DNA of 64,000 nt, taken from assembly GCF_008831285.2 (NCBI RefSeq), contig NC_045138.2, positions 3,574,143-3,638,142 on the forward strand. The letters are read 5' to 3'. The notes under the pieces are model-generated. The model saw only the letters and a list, made by a program, of their open reading frames with translations. It was not told the DNA's origin and did not search any database. Numbering within the stretch: position 1 is the first letter of the stretch; each line of letters starts with the position of its first letter. The position numbers and the translations under genes were made by a program. Shown here in pieces: positions 11,816-23,909 of the stretch. This DNA is from Nymphaea colorata. Its lineage: Eukaryota; Streptophyta; Magnoliopsida; Nymphaeales; Nymphaeaceae.

Positions 11816-12665
11816 ATGAACTCAAAGGACACCACCTTTAAAATGTTGGAGGTAATTGTAACTAAACTACACTGATCATCATCTGTTTGTAAAATCCCCG
11901 AACATTTCACAACTAGATTAATTATGGTAACTAAACTATGATTGGCCGTGAAATATGCAGCTCAAATTTGTTGAAACTTTCTCTACATTTTTTTCACAAT
12001 CATAATACTAGTTAATCCTGTGGATGCTGGTGTCCTTGAATCAAGACTAAGAAGAAATGAAGCTCAAATAGTTTATGATCAATTATCAGCTGACTCTCAA
12101 ATCTTATATACTACATATATGCGTCGTGCTTGATCTTACAAATTCAGTCACGTAAGCTATATAATATTTAGAGATAATATCAGTTGTCGTATTCAATAAT
12201 CATAGTATAACTTATTCTTACAACATGTTTTTTATAAACCAGAAGCGTTTATTTACTAATAACTCAACACGAGTGCAACAACAATCACGGCATGAAAACA
12301 AGTCATTACCCACTAAAAAAAAGGAAGTGGAGCTCATGTTTCTCCCTTTCTATTTTTTTTTTCTTTATTTATTTAATAGTGATTGGCAGCCCTAAACCAG
12401 TTTAGAAATTTGATTCCTAAGAACTTTAGTTGTACCACATTGAGTGGTAAGGTGGTCAACTTCTTAAAAAAACTTGTGTTTAAACCTTAAAGCGGTCAGG
12501 GGATGTCCATTTTGTCATTCAGCTGCGGCATCGTCCCCTTTTTGGGGCTGGGTAATGGTGTCATTCTGTCATTATACTCTCTCCACCCCCTTTATTTTTT
12601 TTTTTGTGAGCTTATTGTATATTTTGTCTTTTTGCTTTTGTCTCCGGTTCTTTTTTTTTTTTTTT

Positions 12666-12757
<92 letters not shown>

Positions 12758-13850
12758 TCAAATGAATTTTGATATTTACTATTGTGTGAACCGATTTCCG
12801 TCCCGTTTGAACTGATCTGATCTTTAACCTGACTCCCGGAGTCAACCGGTTTGCGGCGCTCCCCAAAGGAGGGGGAACTATGGGCGACTTATCAACTTGA
12901 GAGCGTTGATTGTTTGTTTTCGATCTAATTTCATTTCATATCCTTATAAAGATCTGAAATGTATCAAAACGTACCAGCAAAAAAAAAATCATTTTCTTTT
13001 TAAATCATATAACTTTTATCGACGTAAGAGAGGAAGGTAAGAATCGCAAGTACCTAAAATATAATCCCTAGTTGGAGAGCTCACATGTTTTACGTTGAGA
13101 ACTTTAAATTGTCCGTAGTAAAAGCGAGCCATGTTGAAGACATGGATGGCTTTAAGATGGGGGCTTCAAAAAGAAAGAATTCATTTAAAGCGCGCTTTGT
13201 TGTGACGTAATTATTATATTAGTTTAGGTGGGTAAGCGGAAAGTTTGGAAACTTGAACCTGCTTTTGGAATTTCCTGAAACACTTTTTACATTAAAAAAA
13301 AAAAAGTCAGGTGACCACCTGAAGCCGCATCTTCCAACCCATAATAAGTTTCCAGTTTGAGAAACCGAATAAGTCCAAATCCATCCGTCGTCTATTAAAC
13401 CGTACAGCTAAGCCAACCTGGACTGGAGACACCTTTGACCTCCAAGTCTCCTCCTTCAACGCTCGAGTGTGCTCCCCCATCGACGGAGCCGTCCATCTGG
13501 GATCCAACGCTCCACCAGTCAAGATTCCGTCCCCGCCAACCGCGCCGGGTTTACATCAATCCATGTTGTTAGTTGGGGTTGGACTGAAGAGCTAAAAAAA
13601 AATTTTTTCATGAGAATGTATCGAGAATTATAGTTTGAAAATTTTGTATCATTTTGAAAAAATTTGGTATATGGATAAATAAAAAGTTTTAAAATTTGTA
13701 TGTAATTTTTTGTTTTTTGTTGATGAGAGGCCAAGCCTCCTCCCACATCTAACTTAATTAAGTTGTAATAAAAGGTTCGAAGTTCGAATCAGGCATTCAT
13801 TTTATTAGATGGCGAAGCCATGAGAAGTGGATCAAAGGTCGGGGCCCAGG
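11816..13850. other. Intergenic DNA with SINE-like fragment and microsatellite
   Basis: Near 12440-12500 is a stretch (GAGTGGTAAGGTGG, then TTAAACCTTAAAGCGG) resembling the SINE-like element at 48914. A (CT)n(AT)n tract follows at 12666-12753. No gene is supported. Confidence 0.5.
12666..12753. repeat. Compound (CT)n(AT)n microsatellite
   Basis: About 30 bases of CT repeat run directly into about 57 bases of AT repeat. Apparent open frames encoding Ile-Tyr runs here are artefacts of the repeat. Confidence 0.95.
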
Positions 13851-15265
13851 CGGACCACAGGTGCGGTCCCAGCGTCGAATAATTGTCGTCCAAGATTTGG
13901 AAAGTAAGGGTAGAGTAGTCATTTCAGAGGACGAATGGGACCCACCCTTCCCTTCCCCCTCTCCCTTCTGTCTTCAGGAGGGAGAAGAGAAGCGACGGCC
14001 ACGTGAACTCGTGATCGGTTCAACGATGCGGTTAGAGAGAGAGAGAGCCCCCAACCGTGGTTAACCTGTTTAACCACAGTTACGTTGAGTACGACAAGGA
14101 AGTTAAACGCTGCAGAGAAAAATATCGTAAAAAAAAAAAAAAAAGGGAAAAAGGGAGGGAGTCATGAAAGCCGCGTTGCGTTGCGTTTCTTCGCTTCTCC
14201 CTCTGTGTGAGGGCGAGGTAAGGTAATAATAATGGGGAACTCTGTCTGTCTCGGTCTCCTCTTATCTGAGAGAGAGAGACGATAGAAGAAAAACCCTGAA
14301 GCCAGCAACAGAAAAAGGGAAAAAAGAGAGAGAGAGAATTTTTTAAACCCTAACCCTATCCCTAGTAGCGGTAGACCTAGCCGGGGTGCTCTTTTATCGA
14401 CGGGAGGCGAGGGAAAGATGGAGGCGTGAGGCCGAATTTCTCTGGTTCGTGCTTCGATCAATATGCAGGCGCAAAAAGAAGAGTGGTAGTTTTCCTTTTA
14501 CCCTCTCTCCCCCTCCCTGATTGGTTTTGGTTTTCCTCGTTGATGCGTGCGTTGCGTTTTCGGGATTTCTGTCGGCGTCGTACGGTTTTCTGCTGTTTTG
14601 ATTTCCTTTTCCACTGTCCTGGTTCCTTTGGTGGTGATACCGCGATATTGTGTCTCTGTTTTTTTAGGAGAATGACGGGGGGATTGGAGATCTGAAAGGC
14701 ATAATTTTTTTGGTTGTGGGCCATGAGAAGGGGTCGGCTTTTCTTCTGGGAGGGGAAGGATTCAAGGAATGGCGAGGTCCCGGAGCTCCCCCTCGTTGTG
14801 AATTGGTCGTTGACGCTCGAATGCGGTGCCTAGGAGCTCTTGCATTTCATCGGTGTCTGGTAGATCGGGAGTCTGGCGAAGGGGGTTTGGAATTTTCTCT
14901 TGGAGAGTCTGTTTTTGCAGCAACGACTTGGAAAACTGAGGTTTTGGTGCCACCGGTGCGAAGGAGATTGAATTGGGGAAGCCTCGCGGGCTAGGCTTCG
15001 GGAGAGATTTGAATTTGGGATCTCTTCTTCTGAAGCGGTAAGAATTTGACTGGACGGTGCTGGAACTGTGAGGCGAAGTCCGGCTTCATCAAATTGTTAG
15101 GCTTTGTAGAATTTAGAAACTTTTTATCAAGTGTTGATTGTTGTTGCTCTTTTCTTTTCTTCTTCTCTTATTTTCTGAAGAGAAAACGTAAACTGAGCAT
15201 TTGTTGCTTCAGCTGGGTTTTGATGCGTCTTATGAGTTTCCGATTAGCTTGAATTTGATAGTGGA
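13850..15265 (+). promoter_or_regulatory. Promoter and long 5' leader of the bHLH gene
   Basis: It contains a G-box CACGTG at 14000-14005 and a double telo-box (AAACCCTAACCCTA) at 14345-14358. GA-rich and CT-rich leader sequence follows. A plausible leader intron runs from a GTAAGA donor at 15038 to a TTGCTTCAG acceptor ending at 15212. After it, a 9-codon upstream frame at 15223-15252 ends 13 bases before the main ATG. A JAM/MYC-type factor binding its own G-box is possible but is inference. The transcription start is not defined. Confidence 0.5.
14345..14358 (+). promoter_or_regulatory. Telo-box (tandem AAACCCTA)
   Basis: Two overlapping AAACCCTA/CCCTAACCC units. In plants such telo-boxes lie near transcription starts and bind TRB-type Myb proteins; the position fits the leader region of the bHLH gene. 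Confidence 0.6.
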
Positions 15266-17035
15266 ATGGAGTCGGCGGGGAAGTTTTGGAGTGGAGAAGA
15301 TAAGGCCATGTTGGAGGCGGTTCTGGGTGGCGACGCATGTGAGTATTTGATGACCGGAAATTCTTCATCAGAAGGGTTGTTTACCGCCGTTGGCGATTGC
15401 GCGTTGCAGTCCAAGCTTTGCGAACTGGTTGAAGGGTCGGCTATGTCAAACTGGACTTACGCCATCTTCTGGCAGGTCTCTAGATCCAAGTCCGGGGAAC
15501 TTGTTTTGGGGTGGGGAGACGGGCACTGTAGGGAACCGAAGGAGGGTGAAGTGGTGGCTGCCGAACTTCGTCACTCTGGCGAAAACAGGGAGCAGAAAAT
15601 GAGGAAGAGGGTGTTGCAGAAGCTTCATACATTTTTTGGTGGTTCCGATGAGGATAACATCGCCGTGACGTTGGATACCGTTTCGAACACGGAGATGTTT
15701 TACTTGACGTCCATGTACTATTCATTTCCTCGCGGCATTGGGGCACCTGGCAAGAGCTTCGCTTCCGGTAAACCTGTCTGGATTGTCAACCCAGACAACT
15801 CTGTTGATCAGTATTACTCGAGGTCGCACCTCGCCAAATTGGCGGGGTTTCGCACCTTGGTTTGCTTCCCCACTGAGACGGGAGTGCTAGAGCTTGGATC
15901 GGTTAATTTGATACTAGAGGATCAGAACGTTCTGCAGGCCATCGACTCCACATTTTCGGTATCCGGTCCTCTTAGGTCACAGTCTTCCTTAAAGTTGCAT
16001 GAGCGGCCTGATGAATTCCCCAAAATTTTTGGCCATGATCTCAGACCCGGTAAGGCTGGTTCTCACCTTACAACTAAGCCCTTCGCTGCCAAGCTAGAGG
16101 ATGCAACTGCTCCTTCCTTGCGCTCCTTGCACGAGCAGAAAGAGGTGGCTGCACCCTTGGTGAGCTCAAAGAAGGAACTGGCGACCCTGAGTTGGAGCTC
16201 TGAAGCGGGGGTGGATGCTTATAAATCGCAGATCCAACTCAAGCATGGAAACAACAACGTGCTGATTGCAAACAGTGAGCCTGCTGCTGGCCTCAAGTAT
16301 GGAAACTATACTAATGGTAGTGGCGTAGAGGAAAGCAGATTGAAATTGTTCCCTCCTCAGAGGCAGATAGACTTCTCGGGGACATCAAGAGCCGGTCTAG
16401 CAGTTCCTGCTAATTCCCGAACACCAATCAACGAAATAGAGATTCCTGACATGGATTCTTCATCTAAAGATGACCGGCTTCCCCAACCTGATGAGAGAAG
16501 ACCAAGAAAAAGGGGACGAAAGCCAGCCAATGGAAGGGAGGAGCCTCTGAATCATGTGGAGGCAGAGAGGCAAAGGCGTGAGAAACTTAATCAACGTTTC
16601 TACGCATTGAGGGCAGTTGTTCCGAACATCTCGAAGATGGACAAGGCCTCCTTGCTGGGGGACGCCATTGCATACATTACGGAGCTTCAGAAGAAGCTCA
16701 GAGAGATGGAAGCGGAGAAGGAGAAGCGCGGCACTTCTACTAACGTTGCGGATGCAGCGGTAGGGATTGATAGTGCAGATGAGTCCCGAAAGACTTCCAA
16801 TACAGAGATTGAAGTGCGGACATTGCATGAGGATCTGATTGTGCAGGTGAGCTGCCCACTTGATACCCACCCCATAGCCAAAGTGATGGGAGTCTTACGT
16901 GACATGAAGATCGCTGTTCAGGAGTCCAGAGTCTCCACAGAAAGTGACTCGGTTCTTCATACGTTTGTGATCAGGCCCCCAAGTGGGGGTGAGCAGCTAA
17001 TGAAAGAAAAATTGGTCGCTGCGTTTTCAAGCTGA
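15266..17035 (+). CDS. bHLH13: bHLH13/JAM-type bHLH-MYC transcription factor
   Basis: A single uninterrupted frame of 589 codons. The start gives [21 protein letters not shown], collinear with the N-terminus of Arabidopsis bHLH13/JAM proteins. A bHLH-MYC_N domain spans about residues 45-230, with [43 protein letters not shown] and GVLELGSV. A basic nuclear-localisation stretch ([13 protein letters not shown]) precedes the bHLH at about residues 429-478. The basic region has His430, Glu434 and Arg438, the residues expected for G-box (CACGTG) recognition. A C-terminal ACT-like region follows. Lack of introns is usual for subgroup IIId/e. JAM proteins are JAZ-binding repressors that oppose MYC2 in jasmonate responses. 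Choice among JAM1, JAM2 and JAM3 is not resolvable here, so the symbol marks the subgroup. Confidence 0.93.
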   Translation: MESAGKFWSGEDKAMLEAVLGGDACEYLMTGNSSSEGLFTAVGDCALQSKLCELVEGSAMSNWTYAIFWQVSRSKSGELVLGWGDGHCREPKEGEVVAAELRHSGENREQKMRKRVLQKLHTFFGGSDEDNIAVTLDTVSNTEMFYLTSMYYSFPRGIGAPGKSFASGKPVWIVNPDNSVDQYYSRSHLAKLAGFRTLVCFPTETGVLELGSVNLILEDQNVLQAIDSTFSVSGPLRSQSSLKLHERPDEFPKIFGHDLRPGKAGSHLTTKPFAAKLEDATAPSLRSLHEQKEVAAPLVSSKKELATLSWSSEAGVDAYKSQIQLKHGNNNVLIANSEPAAGLKYGNYTNGSGVEESRLKLFPPQRQIDFSGTSRAGLAVPANSRTPINEIEIPDMDSSSKDDRLPQPDERRPRKRGRKPANGREEPLNHVEAERQRREKLNQRFYALRAVVPNISKMDKASLLGDAIAYITELQKKLREMEAEKEKRGTSTNVADAAVGIDSADESRKTSNTEIEVRTLHEDLIVQVSCPLDTHPIAKVMGVLRDMKIAVQESRVSTESDSVLHTFVIRPPSGGEQLMKEKLVAAFSS

Positions 17036-19226
17036 CTGTATGATTTTGGGCACCGAAAACATTTTTTCGTTTTGCTCCACGATGGGCCTCAATGGCAGGG
17101 CTCTTCTGATGTGATCGTTTCCCTTGACAAACTGCTTATAGTAAAAATGAGGTATATGTGAAAATTGGTCCAGGTTTTGTGATTCCTGATGTGCACGCTG
17201 GTTTCAAGTTTCTGTAAAGGGAGAGGCTTTTGAGTCTTCAAAGTGTATGAAGGATAGATGTATATCTTCCAAGGACAGGATCGTTACTGTACTCATTTCT
17301 ACTAGCTGAGTAAACGCCCCTCGCGCCTCCCCGCCTCCCCCCACCCGACGGAGGACGGGGGAAGAGGGAAACTTGCTGCTTTTAGTTGGCATCACTTGAA
17401 TGCTTTTTTGTGGCTTCTCTTTCTATCTGTTGTAGAAAGCAAATAGTTCCTGATTTCTGCTATAGACAGTACTGGCAATTCCATGTGATTTATTGTTATT
17501 ATTTTTAAGCGAACAAGCTTACTGCATTATTCACGTTTTTGTCAAAAAATTGTGAGGAGGCGTGATTATGTCACCAAGGGCGTTCATCTTTTATTTGCTC
17601 ATTTGCTAATGCCTTCTTTTTGACCTAGTCCGCTCTTTTCTTGTTCCCATTTAGTCTTGTCTACTAAGGTTCCTTTTTGAGGCAAAGGTGCTGGAGCGAC
17701 AAGAAGCACTAGCGCAGAAATCCCAATCATTAAAACCTAACCTCTTGGCTCGCGGTGGCATCTCCAAATTCATCCCCATAGGCAGAGCCTTCTGCTGATA
17801 CGACCACGGTAAATAACCAACCAATCCTAGAGTTTCGTCGTCTCCTCAGGCCTTGTCACTCCAGGTTGCAGATTGTTAACCTGTAACTTCTGTGTAGCAA
17901 CTCTTTCTACACTGGAGGAAACTCATTTTGTACCTTGTCATTTGGATGGGCTTATTACCATGTTTTCTTTTCTATTCTTTTTTATTTATTTATTTATTGT
18001 ATTTGAAAGAGGAAGCAGGCGACTGGTGTGCTCATCAAATAATGGGTATGTTCCAAGTTACGCAAAACAAAGCACTGACACATTATGCACTATCAAAAGC
18101 TCTCCGCAAAAGGGGTTTATTCCCAAGTAGTTTTGTTATGTACTGCTTCCTCTCCCTGCGACGGTTGTGATGCTGCTTTGTTGATTCTAATGACTATAAG
18201 CAATTGGACACTCATGGACCACTTCAGTCTTGAGTTCTGGAACCACCTGCACTTACGAGTACCACAGCAACACCTCTCTATTTGCCACATGAAGTCCATG
18301 AATCATGTGCTTCAAAATCTTTGGTGCCATGATCTTGATTCCCATTTGCCAATCTGAAATTAATTACCATTAATTAGAATATAATTAAAATAAGAGAGGA
18401 AGGAAAGGGTAAGGGTTGAATGATTGTGAGAAAAATTACCCGATCAGAGATGGCAGTCAGGGTGCCTTTATTGGGGCTGGAAAGTGATCGAGATGCTCTT
18501 AACAAGAGGGGTGCATTCAGTTGTAAGAGCATTCCTTCCTTTGCACTCAATTTATTGCATCTAGAAACAGAGGGTCCATATAGTAAACAAAGATAAGATT
18601 TCACCATGTATAAAATTAAGATTTTGAGGATTTGAAATCCTGTGTGTGGCCAAAACTTCAGATCTGATGTCGGATTTTGTTGATCTCCCTCTCGGTTCTC
18701 CATTCCACTTCTTGGAATGCCACAGAATCTTCTGCATTATAACTTTTTTGCGTACGATTTCTCTTCGTTTTTGCCGCAACAAAAGAAAAGGAGAGTCGCG
18801 AGACCGTTTTCAGCAGGCGTTTCAGACATGCCTTAGTGGAAATATTACTGGATCATGAATTTGAGATGGACCAAATTGAGGAACGAGTATCATTCATAAG
18901 GGATCGTGTAGAATATTGAGGATAGAGAAGATGGGAAATTTTTGAACCAAGTAGCCTACCAAGATTTTTTTTTTTTTTAAAAAAAAAAAGAATAGAAAAG
19001 ATAACAGAAGAGTTCTTATCAAAAAGTGGGGGCCTCAATTTTTTCCTTTTCCTTGCAAACTCATACAATATATATTTTGCCAGTTCTACCATCAGAACCG
19101 CAATTTTAACTCAAATTACATTTTCCCGTGGGGACAAGCAACACCAATCGTATAAAGTATAAATGATGCTCGTTCCTTATAAGCACAGTTACGTAATGTT
19201 TCTGCTACTTTTTTAGGTTCTTGCTC
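17036..19226. other. bHLH 3' flank and intergenic DNA
   Basis: The first few hundred bases are presumably the bHLH 3' UTR. Between 17.6 and 18.9 kb there are short coding-like stretches (for example RHALVEILLDHEFEMDQIEE around 18825-18885, ending in a stop) that I cannot assign; they may be transposon or pseudogene scraps. No complete gene is supported. Confidence 0.5.
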
Positions 19227-21363
19227 CTATTTATCGTCCTCCGTGAACAAATCCAGCAATGCGATCGCCTACAGAATGAACAAAACAGGAGCAACAGAAG
19301 ATAATTAAGGGAACGAATGGACAGCAAGAAAACATGAAAGGCATCAATTGGGTGAACAAACAAAAATGAGGCAAACGTATAGTGGGAAGGTGATACCACC
19401 TCTGGAACTGAGAGCTGCAGACGGAATTTCGGGCCATCGTAGTGGTAGAGTATAGGCCTGAAGGCGTCCTCCTCAAGCGGCTTGCAACGCTTCTTGATGC
19501 GAATCCTCACCTGATGATTCAAGTAATGAACCGGAAGGTTACAGAAACATGCAGTCATGGTTGTGAAAAATACCCTGATTGTCTGTCATTTGACAACCGG
19601 AACAAAACTTATGCGTGCTTATTAGGCTTCCGAACTTACTTGGGCAGGAAACCTGGATTCTCCCTTGCACTTCTTGTCCTCCCAAGCCGTTGGATCGATG
19701 TTCGAACCTCCAAAACTCGCAGCCTGGAATTTCAGTATATTCTTAGTTTCATTACGCATAGAACAAGCTAGCAGTTTTGCATCAGTTCAGCTGTATAGAC
19801 CACAATAATTCCTTTTGGCTTTTCGCAAACCAAGCCTCATCGTGATGCAAACGTCGTTTACGGGTTGGAGATGGGGTTGGAATAGATAATGGAGCAAAAG
19901 TAAAAAATGATACAAAAGTCTACTAGCAGATCTACCCATCTGCAACCCTTCTACCTTTGCGCCTCAAATATGGAAAACTGAACATTTTATGAAAACACGC
20001 TCAACTTTGTGCCAGTATAGCGGTTAAATGAAACAAATCTAAGAAAAGTTAATGTCAGACAAGATAAGCAAGCAACATTTGGTGACAACCCACGTCCTCA
20101 TTGTTGATGAACGAATATACCTCATAGATCCCATGTAATTGATGGGATGTATAGTTGTAGAGGAAAAGAGGTAGCCCAGGTGTGATCGCCCTCACGGAAT
20201 CTCTGTACCTCTGAGGCAGACCTGCAGCAAGTAGCTCAAGAGTCACCATTACTTGCTCAAGCTGCCGTTATTCATATAACCAGTTTTTCATTATACGCGA
20301 GCTATTTAACAGTATCTATGCAGTTTGCTAAGAGCTGCATCACAACACTAATAGTAAAAACTGCAGCAGCATTATCTGAAGTACCCATAAAGATTTTTTC
20401 ACTTGGATTTTGCTATAAGACGTCAACTCAGCCCCTTCCCCCGTCTGAAAGAATGGAATATTACAGAACATTCTACAAATCAAATTTTAAGGCCTTTTAC
20501 TAAATTTCCACTGTTAAGGATGTGATCCACATGGTCCAAAAGCCACCTTAAAATCACTTCCTGAAACAAGTCATCTTTTGATTTTTGTTTTCACATGGTA
20601 AAGTTCAAAAATTTTGCAGGTCGGCAAATCTGGTTCAGACATCCAAAAAACTAATTCAACCATGAAGTTCTAAAGTTGCCAATAATGTAGATCACATCCG
20701 CAAAGTCGGAGAATTTGCAAGAAAAGATTAGGTTTGAGTTTAGAAAAAAAAAAAAAATTGCACGAATTCAACTATGCAATCACATTGCACCCAATCCTTG
20801 ATCCCTATATTTATTTGATGGACCGGGCAGCAGCTGCTTGATGCTGAGAGAGAAAAAAAAAAACACCTACTGTGCATGTGGCACACCCCACAAACCGAAA
20901 AACTAAAACCAAAATGGTAATTACCGAAGAGTTGCCTCCTGAGGTCTTCCTGCATGGTGTCATTGTTGCAGACAAAGATATATCCACCGAGAATTTCGTT
21001 TCTTGGGAGCACCTCTGCCGATGGCAACGTTTTAAACCACCTGTCGGTGGCAGGAGAGCCAGAATTCTCGGGGAGGGCCATTAACGAATTCTTGGTGGAG
21101 ATATTGCCAAGCCTCCATTCCAAGTTGCCGAATTGCGGCAGTGGGCGGATGACCACCTTCTCTGGATTCAGTGCCTCTGCGAAGGAAGGCCTCCTTTGAA
21201 TGTCGACGGCACTCTTTTCCTTCCTCCTCAACTGGTTGTCGAGAGCAAGCTTGGACGCCGCAATCCGCCAATTCAAGTCATCGATTGTCTCCGCGGAGTT
21301 CCTGAACTCCGAGTCAGCTGTCAATGACGAGAATGCAGTTGGCATCTCAACGTCGCCAGCCAT
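19227..21363 (-). CDS. DCD-domain protein, B2/NRP-like
   Basis: Five exons on the minus strand: 20925-21363, 20121-20221, 19640-19723, 19400-19510 and 19227-19268. They sum to 777 nt and encode 258 aa with GT-AG introns and matching phases; the stop is TAG. A DCD (development and cell death) domain fills about residues 121-254: LPRNEILGGYIFVCNNDTM, QRYRDSVRAITPGLPLFLYNY, AASFGGSNIDPTAWEDKKC, then FRPILYHYDGPKFRLQLSVPE and ALLDLF at the end. The N-terminal 120 residues include the short DDLNWRI motif but no Asn-rich run, so it is closer to carrot B2-type proteins than to soybean N-rich NRPs. NRP/B2 proteins link ER and osmotic stress to programmed cell death; that role is carried over from the family. 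The exon 1 frame stays open past its donor, so an unspliced reading gives a false C-terminus. Confidence 0.9.
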
Positions 21364-22300
21364 TTTCCGTCCCAGCTAACGAAAGCCAAGGCAGTCACCT
21401 CTGTTCAGCGTAACCTGGTTCAGCACCAACACAGGAAATGATCTCCGAGGATGAAGAAAAAAAAGGAAGAGGAAAAAAGCGACACCAAAACAAACAACAA
21501 ACAAACCTGGGGACTGATCAGATTTTCTTTGCGAGCAAGCGAGGCGGGGAGCCTAGAGCATGCCACTGGTGGCGAAGAGGAGAGAGAGTATGTGCTGTGG
21601 GTAATGAGGGCCTCTGCTCTCTTAGCTTGATTTCTTATACATTACAGGAGGAGGAGGAGAGTTTGGAGTCTGAGGAGCGAGCGAGCAAAGGCAAAAAGAA
21701 AAAGCAAAAGAGAGGGACAGAGGGGGGCTTCGAAATTTGGGGATTTTTGGCCACTTCTTCTCCCTGGAAGTAGAGATTTCGTGCATCTACATGTGCAAAC
21801 GTCATAGTTTTCAAATTTTTTTGATAGTGACAAGAGGGGATGAACAGTTTTGACTCCTTGAAAGCCATTATGAACTTTTTATTGCAGAAAGAAAATCAAA
21901 TGGGTCGGGCATTTTACCGAAGAGAAAGGTGGCAGGAGTTGCCTGGGAGGTGGACGGACAGAGAAGAAAGAAATTTGAAATTCGAAACTTGAATGAGAGC
22001 ACGAATGAAATGTCTCCTCTCCTCTGCAAGCAGCTGGGTCCCATGTGTCTGTGATGACGAGACTGCTACAGTACCCGAGCCACCGACACGGCCATAAATC
22101 GTATTCCTCATCTGGTTCGTCACCTTCCTAAGTTCCCTGAGCGCAACTGGATGCGTCGCAAGGGCTGAGGCGAGCTGGCGGATATCGGAACAAGGGAGGG
22201 CCTCTCTGGCTCTCTTCCTTGCGTTTTTTCAGTCTTTCTAAAAGCCACCCATTAGTGGCACTAGGTTAACTTTACGTAAATAAAAAAAAAACATCATGCT
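21364..22300 (-). promoter_or_regulatory. Leader and promoter of the DCD gene
   Basis: On the minus strand this stretch is CT-rich in 21440-21760, as in plant 5' leaders. A leader intron is possible but I could not fix its ends, and no TATA box was assigned. Confidence 0.35.
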
Positions 22301-23909
22301 CAAATTTGCCATTGCTGTGGCCTTGGTATAACGGGTTGATGGCACCATTCGCTTTTCCCTCTCTGTTCTCTCGAAGCTGGTTATGCGAAAACGCAATCTC
22401 ATATAGAGTTGTTCTCTGTAACTTTTTGACACAGTGGCCACTCGTAGAAAAACGTGGCGCGGGGTCAAATTTTGAAGAAATTAAGCATTCAACTTACCTT
22501 CAGCCACAATCGTCCTTGCAGAAAACCCCTTTAAAAAGAGCATCCCCGCCTCTCCCTCTCCCTCTCCCAACCGGGCAGGTAGGTTGGCGCTTTGCGGGCG
22601 CGTCCCTTCAATCGATTTTTCGGGTTGAGGGGCCGCTGGAGGCTAAGTGGACCAGCGGTGTCCCCTCCTCCCTTTCCCCGTTTCGTAAACTTGGTGACAG
22701 CCCGATTCTATTTAATGCATTTCCATTTGATCGGTTTTCACTCTCTCAACTTTCAGAGCATCTGTTCCCACGTTTAATTGAATTACTATCTCGTGGGCGG
22801 TTCTCATACTCTGGTAAACCTGCACAGGTATAAAAGGGCTCCAGCAGCTTAGCAAACAACCAGTGTTTATGAAGGCGTGGACCAATTTAGTCCCATAAAT
22901 TCTTTCCATTTTAAAATTAGACAAATTATCACCCACATTAGTTGTTTCGTAAAGAATATACAATCATGTAACCCGGTTCAATAGAAAGTATGCAGTCAAA
23001 CTCTCAGGGACCACGGGTTGTTAATCCAAAAAAAAATAATATGGTTTAGAAAGTTTCCATGTTTTCGAGTTTTAAAGCCAAGCTGTAACTTAAAAAGTGG
23101 GGAACAAGAAGTTTTATGCCAAAAGGACCACAGCGACCGCATTATGTACACCATAAAAATAGTGGCAGGAAATTATGCTCTTAATGAACACTTTTGCGAC
23201 AATTGATTGTACATACAATTTACTTCGAATCTTGCATTGCAATTTTACAATGTTAGTAGTTTTAAGAAACTCCAACTGGGTAGAAGCGTTCTGCGCGATT
23301 CGAAACCTATATATTAGTCGCGATTTACATCTTTTCACAAAAAATGTCTTTTGAGACGAGTGTTCGATGCAATTTCACCCACTGGTTTTCTGTTCACCAG
23401 AAAACTTGAACATTTTTTACAGACTTAATTTGCGCATCGAACCGATTCACTTGAACCATCAAAATTCTCTTCGAATACAACGCCATGGAGAGAGATATGC
23501 CGGTCCATGAGGATGTCGGAATGCTTAAGGGAAAAGAACGCAAGTGCACAATCACCCGAGTGAAATTGGTGAAAAGACAAACTTGCAAACGATTGAAATA
23601 CATGCTAACTATTTCTTTCTCTGATCATTGCCAATTGCTATATTAAACACAGAACCTGCTGGCTCCCAAGTTTAATGGGAAAAAAAATAAAACTAAGACC
23701 AAATAGGACAAAATGCCACCTCAAAGAAGAAAAGGGAAATTGTGCACCCATCTGCATCTTGGGGCACAACAAAATCAGAAAGACTTATGGCTTTGAGGAC
23801 CACATCCATAAGACAGATTCCCCCCTCCCAAGACTGCAGCCATGCATACCTCCACAAAGGCACTTTAACAATGTCATCATCTCAAAACAATTCCAGTATC
23901 AAGCAAGCC
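22301..23909. other. Intergenic DNA between the DCD gene and the CAND1 3' end
   Basis: The section 22530-22690 is markedly GC- and CT-rich compared with its surroundings. A frame stays open on the plus strand from 22306 to 22833 but resembles no family I know. The part nearest 23910 should hold the CAND1 3' UTR. Confidence 0.4.

Noticed and set aside
12474..12866. ORFs on both strands over the (CT)n(AT)n tract encoding Ser-Leu and Ile-Tyr runs
   Set aside because: They are artefacts of the microsatellite and have no conserved flanking coding sequence.
16460..16905. Long minus-strand ORFs inside the bHLH gene
   Set aside because: Shadow frames of a well-conserved coding sequence on the plus strand.
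17680..18360. Possible gene or pseudogene downstream of the bHLH gene
   Set aside because: Only short unconnected coding-like pieces were seen; no splice-consistent model or family match could be made.
20740..20924. Extension of the DCD exon 1 frame to a 207-codon ORF
   Set aside because: A GT donor at 20924 followed by exon 2 at 20221 restores the conserved DCD domain; the extension is intron sequence.
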